Positions 36,915 to 47,082 of a stretch of 64,000 bases of DNA are shown piece by piece. The position numbers and the translations under genes were made by a program. The stretch covers positions 4,092,001 to 4,156,000 of the forward strand of contig JACJYL010000001.1 in assembly GCA_020636105.1 (NCBI GenBank). Direction: 5' to 3'. Positions within the stretch are counted from its first letter, which is position 1; each line of letters starts with the position of its first letter. This DNA is from Lewinellaceae bacterium. GTDB lineage: Bacteria > Bacteroidota > Bacteroidia > Chitinophagales > Saprospiraceae. The notes under the pieces are model-generated. The model had not been told where the DNA came from, did not search any database, and saw only the letters and a program-made list of their open reading frames with translations.

Positions 36915-39900
36915 CACAATCCAATGGTTCATAGGCTTTAACGGAACGGAAACCCCAAAGTCTATATTTAATTGTTCCAAAAAAAGATTACTCCTGACCC
37001 CAAGATTCATATCCAGTCTTCCCAATTTATGATTACCCCAACTAACTTTACTGTTTAGATTCCATCCCGGATGGATTATTTCTCCATTAAAATCAATATG
37101 AACGCCGGGATAAACCGAAAGCGTCCATTGCTTTTTTTGCCATCTGATCAGTTCGGAAAAATGTTCCATCCGCACACCTAATGGCAAAAACGATTGTTCA
37201 GGTTGCCAACGGGTAACAAACCCTACCCGAAATTCATTTTTTAGGTTAAAAACCCGGTAAGGAATCGCCACATACACTGCGGGGCCAAAATAGGAGGGGG
37301 GTGCCGGAAATTCAGGACGCATCTGATGATTTTGGCTATTCGTCATACTTACACTCATTTGTATTTCGCCCGAAACAGGCACTTCTACCGAAAGCACATT
37401 CGATAAACAACCATTCGAATCCACAAACTGGATATTGTAAAATCCCACACCAAATCCATCCATGGAAACCAGCAATTGAGAAGTCACTCCCCAAAATACT
37501 TCATTAACCATTATGGTATAAGGGGAGTTGGTGGGAGAAGAAACCGCAATGATTATCATTCCGTCATCAGCCGTGGGACCGGAGGGCGGAACAATCCCAT
37601 CCAATGCTATTTCCAATGCACTGGAGCTTTGAATGACCGCTTCAAAACCATCGGTACAATCCACGCCTGCCGATTCATCGATTACGGTAACACTATACAT
37701 TCCTTCCGCCAGCACAAGGAGGGGCGACAGCTGAATGGTGCCCGGCACAATGGAAAAGATCATTTCTCCCCCCGGATGAATTACATCCATGGACCATGGC
37801 CCCGGACTGACGGATGAAAAGTCAAATTGTATTTCTGCGCCCAGACCGCATTGTGGCTGTGTAACGACAACATTACTTACGAACATGGCCGGGTTTTGAT
37901 CCAGGTCAACGGAAAACGTTTGAATACAACAGCCATTGGGATGAGTAATGGTCACTTCATAGGTTCCCGCGGCCACGAGAGAAAGTACAGGCCCCGAATC
38001 CCCGTTGCTCCATTCATAAGTAAAAGATCCCGGTTCATTAACGGAAACCTCTATGGAACCGTTTGCTACCCCGCAATCCGCGGAAGTGGTAACAAAAGTA
38101 GCTTCAAATGTACAAGGCCCTGCCAAAATTTCCAATATAGCCATAGCCGTTCCTGTGTTTCCGCAGGCATCCTCCGCCGTGTATTCAAAAGAAATCTGAC
38201 CCGTAAAACCCACTGCGGGTTCAAAGGTGAAATCGCCCTCTGCCGTTACTTCCAACTGGCCAGACCCGGGAGCGGTAAAATCAGTAACCGATAATTGGGT
38301 TCCATCATCGTTATCGATCAAATTCCCTGATAACACCTGGCCACAGAAGGATTGAAAAGCGTCATCGGCCAGGTTAAAAGTCGTATTGTCACCCACCGTC
38401 ACCAGGATCTGTTCCTGGCAATCGCCCCCAATACTTTGATCGATAACCGTTAACTGCCAGTCGCCAGGAATTACAGTGAAATGATCCTGAAGGTTCACTG
38501 TTCCCGGAGGCACCATAATCATAAAAGTTCCTGAAGGGCCTGTTGCTTCAATCTGCATCGGACCCACCCCCGGCGTTTGAAGAATCACCATAATTCCGGC
38601 TCCTTCCCCAAGACAATTTCCCGGGATAGAGCTGGCAGTAAAAACGTATGCTGCCGGATCGGCCGCCACGGACACCTCATAGGTTTTCATACACCCGTTC
38701 TCATCGCTGACAGTAGTTGAATAGGTTCCCTCTGAAAGATTTTCAGCTATCGCTCCAACATTACCATTAGACCATAATATATCATACATGCCATCGGGCT
38801 GAACCGATATTGTTGCCATGCCATCGGCCACCCCACAACTGGCCGCTACGGTCTCAAAAGTCGCATCGAAAAGGGGCGGCAATTCATCAACGGTCAGGTT
38901 GATTTCCTGTACACAAAATCCATCGGGGCTGGTTACCGTCACCGTATAAGTGCCCGAACCAAGGGTTTCGGAAGCACTACTCCCGCCATTCGACCACATA
39001 TACGTGTAAGCCCCCGCCGGATCGACAGTAAGGGTGGCCGTGCCATCCGCCTCGCCGCAATGGGCAGACGTAGTTGTAGTACTCACCATAAAATTGCAAT
39101 CTGGTGGCAAAACGCTTATCGTAACAATCCCCGTGGTCGTTTGACCACACATGCCGGTTAGCGTATAAGAAAAAATCGTTATTCCCGAAAAAGATTCCAA
39201 AGGAACAAAGGTCATCAATCCCTGCTCCGTTATCGAAACCATTCCTCCGTCCGGTTGGGAAAAACCCGTAACACTGAGGTTTTCCCCGATATCGTTTGTC
39301 AGCACATTCGCACTCAACGGCGTTCCATAAGCCGTTTGGTAGGTGTCATCCGTGGCGGTAATGGTCTGGGTATTGTCCGGCACCGTCGTCTCCACGGTTT
39401 CACTACAATCTGGCCCCGCCTGTTCGTCAAACAGGGTAATGGAATAATCCCCGGAAGGAATATTCATGAAGGAAGAAAGATCATAAGAACCCGGAGAAAG
39501 GGAAAGCTCGGTGGTTCCTTCCGGCGCCGTGATTTCAACGGCGATCATACCGGTTCCCGGCGTAGATAATGTGAGGTTGATATGGCCTCCTCCCTCGCAA
39601 TTGCCCGGGCTTGTGCTCAGGCTTTCAAGGTAGGTATTGTCGATTTGACCAACGGTGGTCGAAAAGGTAGCCGTACAGCCTTGTTCATTCGTCAGGGTCA
39701 CGGAATAATCCCCGGCAGCAAGGTTTTGAACATTTTGGGTAGTACTCCCTTCTGACCAAACGAACTCATAACTGCCTTCCGGCAGTACACTGGTAGCGAT
39801 GATTCCGTTTTCCAGCCCACAATTGGCGGGTGTCGTTTCAAAGGAAGCTTCGATGGGAGCCGGCAGTTCTTCCACCGTAATCGAAAAGGTTTGCATGCAA

Positions 39901-42884
39901 AATCCATCCGGGCTCGTGACTGTGACTGTATAAGTGCCCGAACCAAGGGTTTCGGAAGCACTACTCCCGCCATTCGACCACATATACGTGTAAGCCCCCG
40001 ACGGATCGACAGTAAGCGTCGCCATGCCATCCGTCTCCCCGCAATGGGCAGGCGTGGTTGTTGTACTCACCATAAAATTACAATCTGGTGGCAAAACGGT
40101 TATCGTAACAATCCCCGTGGTCGTTTGACCACACATGCCGGTTAGCGTATAAGAAAAAATCGTTATCCCCGAAAAAGATTCCAAAGGGACAAAGGTGAGC
40201 AATCCCTGCTCCGTTATCGAAACCATTCCTCCGTCAGGTTGGGTAAAACCCGTAACACTGAGGTTTTCCCCGATATCGTTTGTCAGCACATTCGCACTCA
40301 ACGGCGTTCCATAAGCCGTTTGGTAGGTGTCATCCGTGGCGGTAATGGTCTGGGTATTGTCCGGCACCGTCGTCTCCACGGTTTCACTACAATCTGGCCC
40401 CGCCTGTTCGTCAAACAGGGTAATGGAATAATCCCCGGAAGGAATATTCATGAAGGAAGAAAGATCATAAGAACCCGGAGAAAGGGAAAGCTGGGTGGTT
40501 CCTTCCGGCGCCGTGATTTCAACGGCGATCATACCGGTTCCCGGCGTAGATAATGTGAGGTTGATATGGCCTCCTCCCTCGCAATTGCCCGGGCTTGTGC
40601 TCAGGCTTTCAAGGTAGGTATTGTCGATTTGACCAACGGTGGTCGAAAAGGTAGCTGTACAGCCTTGTTCATTTGTCAGGGTCACGGAATAATCCCCCAC
40701 AGCCAGGTTTTGAACATTTTGGGTAGTACTCCCTTCTGACCAAACGAACTCATAACTGCCTTCCGGCAGTACACTGGTAGCGATGATTCCGTTTTCCAGC
40801 CCACAATTGGAGGGTATCGTTTCAAAGGAAGCTTCGATGGGAGCCGGCAGTTCTTCCACCGTAATCGAAAAGGTTTGCATGCAAAATCCATCCGGGCTCG
40901 TGACTGTGACTGTATAAGTGCCCGAACCAAGGGTTTCGGAAGCACTACTCCCGCCATTCGACCACATATAAGTGTAAGCCCCCGCCGGATCGACCGTGAT
41001 CGTCGCTGTGCCATCGGCTTCGCCGCAATGGGCGGGAGTGGTGCCAGGAGTAACTGTAAAATCGCAACCGGGAGGTAACACTGTTATCGTTACCGTTCCC
41101 ATAACTGTTTGGTCACAAATACCCGATAAGGTATAATTGAATGTGGCTTGGCCTGAAAAACCTTCTTCCGGCACAAAGGACAAGTCTCCCTGCTCCGTTA
41201 TCGAAACCATCCCTCCGTCAGGTTGGGTAAAACCCGAAACACTGAGGTTTTCTCCGCTATCGTTTGTCAGCACATTTGCGGTGAAGGGGGTTCCGTATGG
41301 CGTTTGATAATCATCATCCACAGCCAGGATCTCCTGGGTGTTGTCTGCCACGGTCGCCGTTGCCGTTTCGCTGCAATCAGGACCCGCCTGCTCATCGTAT
41401 ATTGTGAAGGAATAATCCCCGGACGGAATGTTCAACGACGACGACAGGTCGTGGGGGCCCGGCGAAAGCGAAAGGGCTGTCAGCCCTTCCGGACCCGTCA
41501 CTTCCACCACGATCATACCGGTGCCGGGGGTGGAAAGGGTGAGGCTGATCTCCCCACCGCCCTCACAGTTGCCCGGGCTGGTCGTAATGTTTTCCAGATA
41601 ACTGTTTGCGATCATTCCTACACTGGCTGAAAAAACGCCCGTACAACCGGAAGTATTCGTCAGGGTCAGGGAATAACTTCCCGCGCTAAGGTTCTGCAGG
41701 TTTTGAGTCATACTGCCATTCGACCACTCATAATCATACGCCCCTTCCGGTAGTATACTCGTGTTAATGGCCCCGTTGTCCAGTCCGCAATTCGATGGGG
41801 TCGTTTCAAACGTCGCTTCCATCTGAGCCGGAAGTTCGGCTATGGTCAGCGTGTAGGTTTGCATGCAAAAGCCATCCGCGCTCGTCACCGTGACGATATA
41901 AGTGCCCGGCTCAAGGTTTTCTATCGCACCACTCGCACCATTCGACCATGCATATGAGTAAGCTCCCGCCGGGTCGACCGTGATCGTCGCGGTGCCATCG
42001 GCTTCGCCGCAATGGGCGGGAGTGGTGCTGGTAGTAACCGTAAAATCGCATCCGGGGGGTAACACTGTTATCGTTACTATTCCCATTGACGTTTGGTCAC
42101 ACGGTCCCGAAATTGTATAACCAAAAGTGGTAATGCCTTGAAACCCCTCGGTAGGAGTGAACGAAAATGTTCCGTTTGCCTCCACCACTACCGTTCCACC
42201 ATCAGGCTGACTGTAATTTGTAACGGTAATATTTTGCCCCACATCATCCGTCAGAATATTTGCTGCAAGTGGCTGCCCAAAAGGCGTTTCAAAAACATCA
42301 TCCACAGCCTGGATCACAGGCGTAGTCACCTGGATCATAAGGGTACTGGTGGCCGTCTGTCCAAACTTATCAGTCACTGTAACCTGAATTTCAAAACCTG
42401 AAGTAGTGGTTAAATGATCAACAAATACAGTAGAGGCATTAAACGTAACTTCTGCAACCGTAACGAGAGAGACCGATTGTATGGAAATGCCTTCCCCGGA
42501 ATCATTTAACAATACATCGATCGCCCCGCTTCCGTCACAGGAAATGTCTATAAAATCATCGGTGACTGAAAGTTGGGGAGTAGTAGTGGGTTTTTCCCTC
42601 AGCAGAAAATAAGTGATCACCCCGCCGGCGGTCACTGCGCCCCCCACGGGAAGCCATGGGAATTTATGCTGTGGATACTCCCAATAAACGATCTTTGCCA
42701 TGGCCCCTGTTAGATAAATATGATCCCAGGGAGGGGGAATGGTATCTGATCTGTTGGTACCCTCCGCCATCCAATTCTTATTTGGAGCCATGCCGATAAA
42801 GCCTGTATTTGAGGATATAAACTGGCCATTTAAGTAGGAAAAGCCAATGAAATAAAAGAGTATTGTCAGGTAAAATAGTCTCAT
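36891..42884 (-). CDS. SprB-repeat giant surface protein with barrel-like C-terminus
   Basis: 1997 aa from the Met at 42884 (MRLFYLTILFYFIGFSYLNGQ signal peptide); the longer frame from 43019 would overlap the upstream gene. A hydrophobic segment (VGGAVTAGGVITYFLL) lies near residue 80. The bulk is built from about 328-aa units: a cadherin-like domain (AxDDxYxTxxGxPLxANVLTND), two SprB repeats (HCGEADGTATITVDPAGAY, WSNG, GTYxVTVTSxDGFC) and an extra beta domain (SPGNCEGGG...GPDCSE). Units 3 and 4 are nearly identical in DNA. The last 150 residues (YFGPAVYVAIPYRV ... LGVRSNLFLEQLNIDFGV) look like outer-membrane barrel strands, and no type A or B sorting domain is seen. Related SprB repeats occur in gliding adhesins. 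Probably cotranscribed with the 808-aa gene 59 bp upstream. Confidence 0.72.
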   Translation of the reverse strand: MRLFYLTILFYFIGFSYLNGQFISSNTGFIGMAPNKNWMAEGTNRSDTIPPPWDHIYLTGAMAKIVYWEYPQHKFPWLPVGGAVTAGGVITYFLLREKPTTTPQLSVTDDFIDISCDGSGAIDVLLNDSGEGISIQSVSLVTVAEVTFNASTVFVDHLTTTSGFEIQVTVTDKFGQTATSTLMIQVTTPVIQAVDDVFETPFGQPLAANILTDDVGQNITVTNYSQPDGGTVVVEANGTFSFTPTEGFQGITTFGYTISGPCDQTSMGIVTITVLPPGCDFTVTTSTTPAHCGEADGTATITVDPAGAYSYAWSNGASGAIENLEPGTYIVTVTSADGFCMQTYTLTIAELPAQMEATFETTPSNCGLDNGAINTSILPEGAYDYEWSNGSMTQNLQNLSAGSYSLTLTNTSGCTGVFSASVGMIANSYLENITTSPGNCEGGGEISLTLSTPGTGMIVVEVTGPEGLTALSLSPGPHDLSSSLNIPSGDYSFTIYDEQAGPDCSETATATVADNTQEILAVDDDYQTPYGTPFTANVLTNDSGENLSVSGFTQPDGGMVSITEQGDLSFVPEEGFSGQATFNYTLSGICDQTVMGTVTITVLPPGCDFTVTPGTTPAHCGEADGTATITVDPAGAYTYMWSNGGSSASETLGSGTYTVTVTSPDGFCMQTFSITVEELPAPIEASFETIPSNCGLENGIIATSVLPEGSYEFVWSEGSTTQNVQNLAVGDYSVTLTNEQGCTATFSTTVGQIDNTYLESLSTSPGNCEGGGHINLTLSTPGTGMIAVEITAPEGTTQLSLSPGSYDLSSFMNIPSGDYSITLFDEQAGPDCSETVETTVPDNTQTITATDDTYQTAYGTPLSANVLTNDIGENLSVTGFTQPDGGMVSITEQGLLTFVPLESFSGITIFSYTLTGMCGQTTTGIVTITVLPPDCNFMVSTTTTPAHCGETDGMATLTVDPSGAYTYMWSNGGSSASETLGSGTYTVTVTSPDGFCMQTFSITVEELPAPIEASFETTPANCGLENGIIATSVLPEGSYEFVWSEGSTTQNVQNLAAGDYSVTLTNEQGCTATFSTTVGQIDNTYLESLSTSPGNCEGGGHINLTLSTPGTGMIAVEITAPEGTTELSLSPGSYDLSSFMNIPSGDYSITLFDEQAGPDCSETVETTVPDNTQTITATDDTYQTAYGTPLSANVLTNDIGENLSVTGFSQPDGGMVSITEQGLMTFVPLESFSGITIFSYTLTGMCGQTTTGIVTISVLPPDCNFMVSTTTTSAHCGEADGTATLTVDPAGAYTYMWSNGGSSASETLGSGTYTVTVTSPDGFCVQEINLTVDELPPLFDATFETVAASCGVADGMATISVQPDGMYDILWSNGNVGAIAENLSEGTYSTTVSDENGCMKTYEVSVAADPAAYVFTASSIPGNCLGEGAGIMVILQTPGVGPMQIEATGPSGTFMIMVPPGTVNLQDHFTVIPGDWQLTVIDQSIGGDCQEQILVTVGDNTTFNLADDAFQSFCGQVLSGNLIDNDDGTQLSVTDFTAPGSGQLEVTAEGDFTFEPAVGFTGQISFEYTAEDACGNTGTAMAILEILAGPCTFEATFVTTSADCGVANGSIEVSVNEPGSFTYEWSNGDSGPVLSLVAAGTYEVTITHPNGCCIQTFSVDLDQNPAMFVSNVVVTQPQCGLGAEIQFDFSSVSPGPWSMDVIHPGGEMIFSIVPGTIQLSPLLVLAEGMYSVTVIDESAGVDCTDGFEAVIQSSSALEIALDGIVPPSGPTADDGMIIIAVSSPTNSPYTIMVNEVFWGVTSQLLVSMDGFGVGFYNIQFVDSNGCLSNVLSVEVPVSGEIQMSVSMTNSQNHQMRPEFPAPPSYFGPAVYVAIPYRVFNLKNEFRVGFVTRWQPEQSFLPLGVRMEHFSELIRWQKKQWTLSVYPGVHIDFNGEIIHPGWNLNSKVSWGNHKLGRLDMNLGVRSNLFLEQLNIDFGVSVPLKPMNHWIVLRNILNH
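38930..40960 (-). repeat. Two near-identical 984-bp units inside the SprB-like gene
   Basis: Sequence from about 38.93-39.97 kb repeats at 39.91-40.96 kb with a constant 984-bp offset (328 codons). The stretch 39255-39569 is conserved with 40239-40553 almost base for base. Neighbouring units (41-42 kb and 38 kb) are the same module but more diverged. Limits approximate. Confidence 0.85.
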
Positions 42885-42943
42885 TTTAAAACGGTTGGTT
42901 GGTGAGCGATCCACAATAATTTCCCTTTCCAAAGCATCTGAAT

Positions 42944-45370
42944 TTAATCGCAGCTGGTCCAGTTGTACCGGTGTGATCCTGCCCAGTCCCGAACGTAACC
43001 TTCTACCGTATCTTTCCATGTTCCACTGGACGTCGCCGCATTGATTTCTCTCGATTTTATTTTTCCCTGTAAAAACCTGGTGAGATCATCTGCCATCTGA
43101 TTGGCATCTGTCCCAATGAGCGGATTCAGATCTCTGGTGTACCAGCCGTTGTTACTGACTACTTCAAAATGTATTTTTCCATCCGGACAAATACAAACCC
43201 CGACCAACACCTGCACCTGCATGCTCTCAAGATAAGCGCTCGCATTCCCGTTCCCGAAAAGCAATACCCTGGCTGCCTGGGCGGTCATATCCGAAAAACC
43301 GTTGGTGGTTATGGTGAGTGAGTTGGGTTTTACGTCCGAAACGATAACCTCCTTACAATCTTCTCCCGTTCCCGACATGGCCTCGTCGGTATCCTCCTGC
43401 GCTTCGCGGGTATATAAAACCCGTGTATTCACCCTTGCCGAGCCTGTATTTGATCCAACTCTGATCACGAGGGCACCATTGGCGGTGGCATAAGTATTGG
43501 ACCAGAAAAAGCTATTGAAAAAGGATTCTATGCCTTTTTCAACAAAAGCAAAATATTCTTCGACTGGTTCCAGCGGATTAAACCCTAAGAATTCTTCACA
43601 CAAATCTCCAAAATCCGGAAATTCGAAAGTCGGAAGGTCTTCAATGCTAACGTCCAGCCCCATTTTGTCCAGCATATCATTTAGAAAATTCCTGGCCAGG
43701 GATTCCACCTCTTCTATGATGGCTTCCTTAACAGCACCCTCCACTTCATCCTTGATGGCATCCCGCAAATACTGCCCAAAAGACTGACTGGTTCTCCCGG
43801 TACCACATTCGACCAGGTATTTGAGGGCCAGCTTTCCAAAAAAAGTAGTGGTTCTTAAAAAATAGAGCTGATCCTGATCGTTCTCGCCCAGTTCATTCCC
43901 GGCCATGGCGTCAAAGGCCCGTGAAGAGGCCCTCACCCTTGCCACGGAGACACCGACCACAAAGGATGAACAATGGTCCCCGGGATGATAGGTCATGGTA
44001 AAATCACTTCGTCCATTGGCCGAAACGGAAAGCAATTCTGTACCACCCACCCGTTCCCAACTACCGTCTTCTCTCCTGAAAACGGCATTGGCATAGGCAG
44101 AGGCGAATCCCCCGATATTGATGGTTTTCCAAAAGGCAACGGCGCTCGTGGGATTATGACTGATATCGTATGCATCAAAAGCACTGTCGCCGTTGAAATG
44201 AACATCCCGACCGATCTGGCTGGTGATGGTATCGATGATAGACTGGCGCTCTTCGGGAGTCCCCCATTCATCGGCAATTTTCATATCGAGGTCGTAAGGA
44301 GGGTTGGCCCGGAACCCGACTTCTACTGTACAGGGTGATTCATCTTTCACCTCTTCAGGTCCGGTTTCTCCCTCAGGGGTGGTTTCTTTTTCGGGAACAA
44401 CGTCTGTTTCTCCAGAGGTTTCTTCTTCTTCCGTTTTTACCTTAATCACTTTAGCCTCAACGCCTACTGCCATAAAGGAATCCCAAAAATCATCCACCCC
44501 TGAATCCACCTTCTCTTTTTGTTCTTCTGGCAATTGATCCACTGATTTTCCTGTATTATTCTCAAACTGGTTATACACCACTGTTGAAAAATCTTCTTTT
44601 GAATAACCGGTGCCGGTGGCGGCTCCCATAAATACCCAGGTAGCCTGCTGTTCCAATGCCTGGTTTTCCCTGACAGAATCCCTTGAAAAAGGAGTGACAA
44701 AAGCAGGATTTTCCTGCACACGGATGGTCGCCTCCTTGATGACCATAACGGCCCTTACGATCATTGGAGCGAGCGTCGCAGGATCTTTCCCCGGATCGAT
44801 ATACCCGCTCATCGGAATATCAGTGCCCGGAAAAGTGCAGGTTATTTCATTTTGGGGATTAAAATTTTCCTGGGTAAATCCCTCTGAGGCAATAATATTG
44901 CCAATTTGTGAGGGCTCAAATAACGGCACAGGATCCTGGGTAAGGAGAGGCACCTGTTCAATGCCCGGTCCAGGGGGATCTGAAATATACGTCGAAATGC
45001 CAGGATCCTCCACAGGAACCCAGGAAGCAATAGGAACCACATCTTCTCCTTCCGTAATTGGAGGCGTATGCGGATCGGTACAGGTTCCATCAACATAAAT
45101 GGAAACCGTTTGCCCGGGTTGGATTATGGTTCCTCCGGGAATAATTCCCACGTAACTTTGATATTTTCGATCCGAAGGAATATAAAATACCTGTGGTTTG
45201 ATCGCAATCGGTTTTTTCCCAAAATTGGATGCGGTGATCGTTACAATATGACCTGTTGTTCGTCCCTTTCCAATAACACTTATGACTTTTACTTCCTGGC
45301 TGAAAAGAGAGGATAATGGAAAAAGCACTATGCACAAAAAAAACAGTGAATTTTTTTGAATGGCTCTCAT
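42944..45370 (-). CDS. Secreted protein of unknown function, operon partner of the SprB-like protein
   Basis: 808 aa, not recognised. Signal peptide (FFLCIVLFPLSSLFSQ). Residues about 20-110 look like an immunoglobulin-like beta domain (VITVTASNFGKKPIAI type spacing, GGTIIQPGQTVSIYVDG). Residues about 215-305 are helical; an acidic Glu/Thr/Pro linker lies at about 312-345. A second globular part follows, and around 540-640 is a helical region (KDEVEGAVKEAIIEEV ... FVEKGIESFFNSFFW) that could insert in or lie on a membrane. The C-terminus has several Cys (CICPDG, WTSCD). No sorting domain was seen. It is the first gene of a two-gene minus-strand operon, so it may export, anchor or modify the downstream SprB-like protein. 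This role is inferred from position only. Confidence 0.6.
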   Translation of the reverse strand: MRAIQKNSLFFLCIVLFPLSSLFSQEVKVISVIGKGRTTGHIVTITASNFGKKPIAIKPQVFYIPSDRKYQSYVGIIPGGTIIQPGQTVSIYVDGTCTDPHTPPITEGEDVVPIASWVPVEDPGISTYISDPPGPGIEQVPLLTQDPVPLFEPSQIGNIIASEGFTQENFNPQNEITCTFPGTDIPMSGYIDPGKDPATLAPMIVRAVMVIKEATIRVQENPAFVTPFSRDSVRENQALEQQATWVFMGAATGTGYSKEDFSTVVYNQFENNTGKSVDQLPEEQKEKVDSGVDDFWDSFMAVGVEAKVIKVKTEEEETSGETDVVPEKETTPEGETGPEEVKDESPCTVEVGFRANPPYDLDMKIADEWGTPEERQSIIDTITSQIGRDVHFNGDSAFDAYDISHNPTSAVAFWKTINIGGFASAYANAVFRREDGSWERVGGTELLSVSANGRSDFTMTYHPGDHCSSFVVGVSVARVRASSRAFDAMAGNELGENDQDQLYFLRTTTFFGKLALKYLVECGTGRTSQSFGQYLRDAIKDEVEGAVKEAIIEEVESLARNFLNDMLDKMGLDVSIEDLPTFEFPDFGDLCEEFLGFNPLEPVEEYFAFVEKGIESFFNSFFWSNTYATANGALVIRVGSNTGSARVNTRVLYTREAQEDTDEAMSGTGEDCKEVIVSDVKPNSLTITTNGFSDMTAQAARVLLFGNGNASAYLESMQVQVLVGVCICPDGKIHFEVVSNNGWYTRDLNPLIGTDANQMADDLTRFLQGKIKSREINAATSSGTWKDTVEGYVRDWAGSHRYNWTSCD

Positions 45371-45808
45371 AATATGGACTGCTTTAGGTGAAAGAATTGT
45401 GGCAAAACTTCACAGCGATTCGTCCTGGATCGAAAATTAATGTTTACCGGACACACCCCGTGATTGAAAAAAGCAGCAAAGTGATTGAGTTCGGGTATCG
45501 GTCGAAAGAACTTTAAGGGAGCAAAATGTTAAGCAGTAAGCGTAAAAATTGTGTTCTAAAATTAAAGGAAAAGAGTGGATAAAACAAGTATTTAAGCCCT
45601 GAATACAGATTTTAAGGGAATTCCGGGGCTATTTTGTTCCTGTAATGAAAATTTTCGGGCCCATGGTTAATTCATTTTGAATAATTTATGATCATATACT
45701 GTATATTTGTTGTATTTATCATAGGTGTGTAAAAAATTTTGCAAAAACCTTGATAGACGAATAGTCTCTGTTTGAAGCTAAAACCCTTTCCGTGAAGGGA
45801 CAAAAGGT
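45371..45808. other. Divergent intergenic region
   Basis: Separates the minus-strand secreted-protein operon from a plus-strand membrane gene. No gene is visible. A promoter-like pair, TTTG (45676-45679) and TATATTTG (45702-45709), faces the membrane gene with 22 bp spacing; the TSS would be about 95 bp before its start. Confidence 0.45.
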
Positions 45809-46555
45809 ATGACAGAAGAAAAGAAAACAGGATCAGGCAGTAATTTGGGCTGCCTATTGAAGTTTATGGGCATCATTGTGGCCGTCAACATTATTATTTT
45901 CTTACTCAATACGGTGAAGGACTGGCTCATCGCGGATGACAACGGACGCGCCCTTGCCCTGTTCCACAATGATTATTTTCTATTTCAAAAATTTTACCTG
46001 ACCCTGCCCATGGGATCGCTATGGGCCCGGTTCCTGACAGGTTTTATCGTCACAGCCATTATTACCGGCATAACTTACGGAATCCTCGCTCTTTTTCAGC
46101 TAAAGGCCTCAGATGCCGTAAAAGACAAACGATTGAGTACCGTGATCCCCGGCGTTTTTTGGGGGTTGGCGTTCTACTTCATTTTTACAGGCATCTTTGT
46201 TCCCTATAACAAGATCGTTTTAAATAAACCGGATCGGCAAATGGAAATCACCGAATTCAAACAGGTTTTGTATTTCTTTCAGACCCCTATTCCTCAGCAA
46301 AAACAAATCGTTCCATTTGACTCCATCCGATGGTTTAAATTCACTTATTACGACGACACTTTCAGGGGAAGCAAAAACTATTTCCTGGATATGTATTGCG
46401 GACTGAATAACGGAGACACCCTAAATATTGGGCACACCATGACCCATCACGGGGAGTTTGGCATTTTCGATTTAAGAAGCCAGGAAACGAGGGATTCCAT
46501 TGCCCGGAAAAAGGCTACCGCGGCAGTGGAAGCTTTGTATGAATTGATTGAATAA
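45809..46555 (+). CDS. Membrane protein of unknown function
   Basis: 248 aa, not recognised. Three hydrophobic helices are visible: about residues 19-37 (LLKFMGIIVAVNIIIFLLN), 72-95 (FLTGFIVTAIITGITYGILALF) and 112-135 (VIPGVFWGLAFYFIFTGIFV). They are followed by a soluble domain of about 110 residues with IRWFKFTYYDDTFRGSKNY and MTHHGEFGIFDL. No catalytic motif can be named. It is a single gene with its own promoter-like element and converges on the flavoprotein gene. The Met chosen begins a short polar leader (MTEEKKTGSGSN), consistent with a cytoplasmic N-terminus. Confidence 0.65.
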   Translation: MTEEKKTGSGSNLGCLLKFMGIIVAVNIIIFLLNTVKDWLIADDNGRALALFHNDYFLFQKFYLTLPMGSLWARFLTGFIVTAIITGITYGILALFQLKASDAVKDKRLSTVIPGVFWGLAFYFIFTGIFVPYNKIVLNKPDRQMEITEFKQVLYFFQTPIPQQKQIVPFDSIRWFKFTYYDDTFRGSKNYFLDMYCGLNNGDTLNIGHTMTHHGEFGIFDLRSQETRDSIARKKATAAVEALYELIE

Positions 46556-46590
46556 AATCCCAAAAGAGCGCCTCTGGTTATTGAAAAAAA

Positions 46591-47037
46591 TTACACTCTT
46601 TCCCAAAGCAACTTTTTCCCAAACCCAAGCTTATTATCCGTTAACTTGACCAGGGTCAATTCAACCACGGCTATTTCCCCTTCCATTACTTTGGCGAAAG
46701 GAAATTTTTTATAATATTTCTTTTTGGCCCTTTCGAGGATGGATTCATCTTCAGTGACCATTTTACCCTGGAATTGAATGCCTTTGACGACGCCGGTTTT
46801 CTGTTTATCCGGCAAAACCGTGCCGGCGACAAACTCCTGGTTCAAGGCTTCCTGCATATGGCGGCTGTCATTATCTGTTTTAAAAACAAGGGTTTTCATT
46901 TTTTCATCAAAAGCATAATAGCAACTGGCGCACCAGGGAATATCATTAGCTGAGGTAGCAAAATTTAATACGGTCTGGTCTTCGAGAAATGACCAGATTC
47001 TTTTTTCTTCTTTTTCTGTTAATTTTATTGCTGACAT
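46591..47037 (-). CDS. Pyridoxamine 5'-phosphate oxidase-like flavin-binding protein
   Basis: 148 aa, one split-barrel domain. The pattern LNFATSANDIPWCASCYYAFDE, LVFKTDNDSRHMQEALNQ and VVKGIQFQGKMV follows the PNPOx-like/YhbP (UPF0306) family that binds FMN or a related cofactor. Not the biosynthetic pdxH, which is longer. Probably an oxidoreductase or cofactor-binding protein of unknown substrate. It lies 45 bp downstream of fadH on the same strand and could be its operon partner. Confidence 0.75.
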   Translation of the reverse strand: MSAIKLTEKEEKRIWSFLEDQTVLNFATSANDIPWCASCYYAFDEKMKTLVFKTDNDSRHMQEALNQEFVAGTVLPDKQKTGVVKGIQFQGKMVTEDESILERAKKKYYKKFPFAKVMEGEIAVVELTLVKLTDNKLGFGKKLLWERV

Positions 47038-47082
47038 GAGTTACGCGCTATTTATCTTGGTTTTTGAATCAACAATTTTCAA

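Noticed and set aside
42885..43019. N-terminal extension of the SprB-like protein to the Met at 43019
   Set aside because: It would overlap the upstream gene and bury a clear signal peptide 45 residues inside; the Met at 42884 is better.
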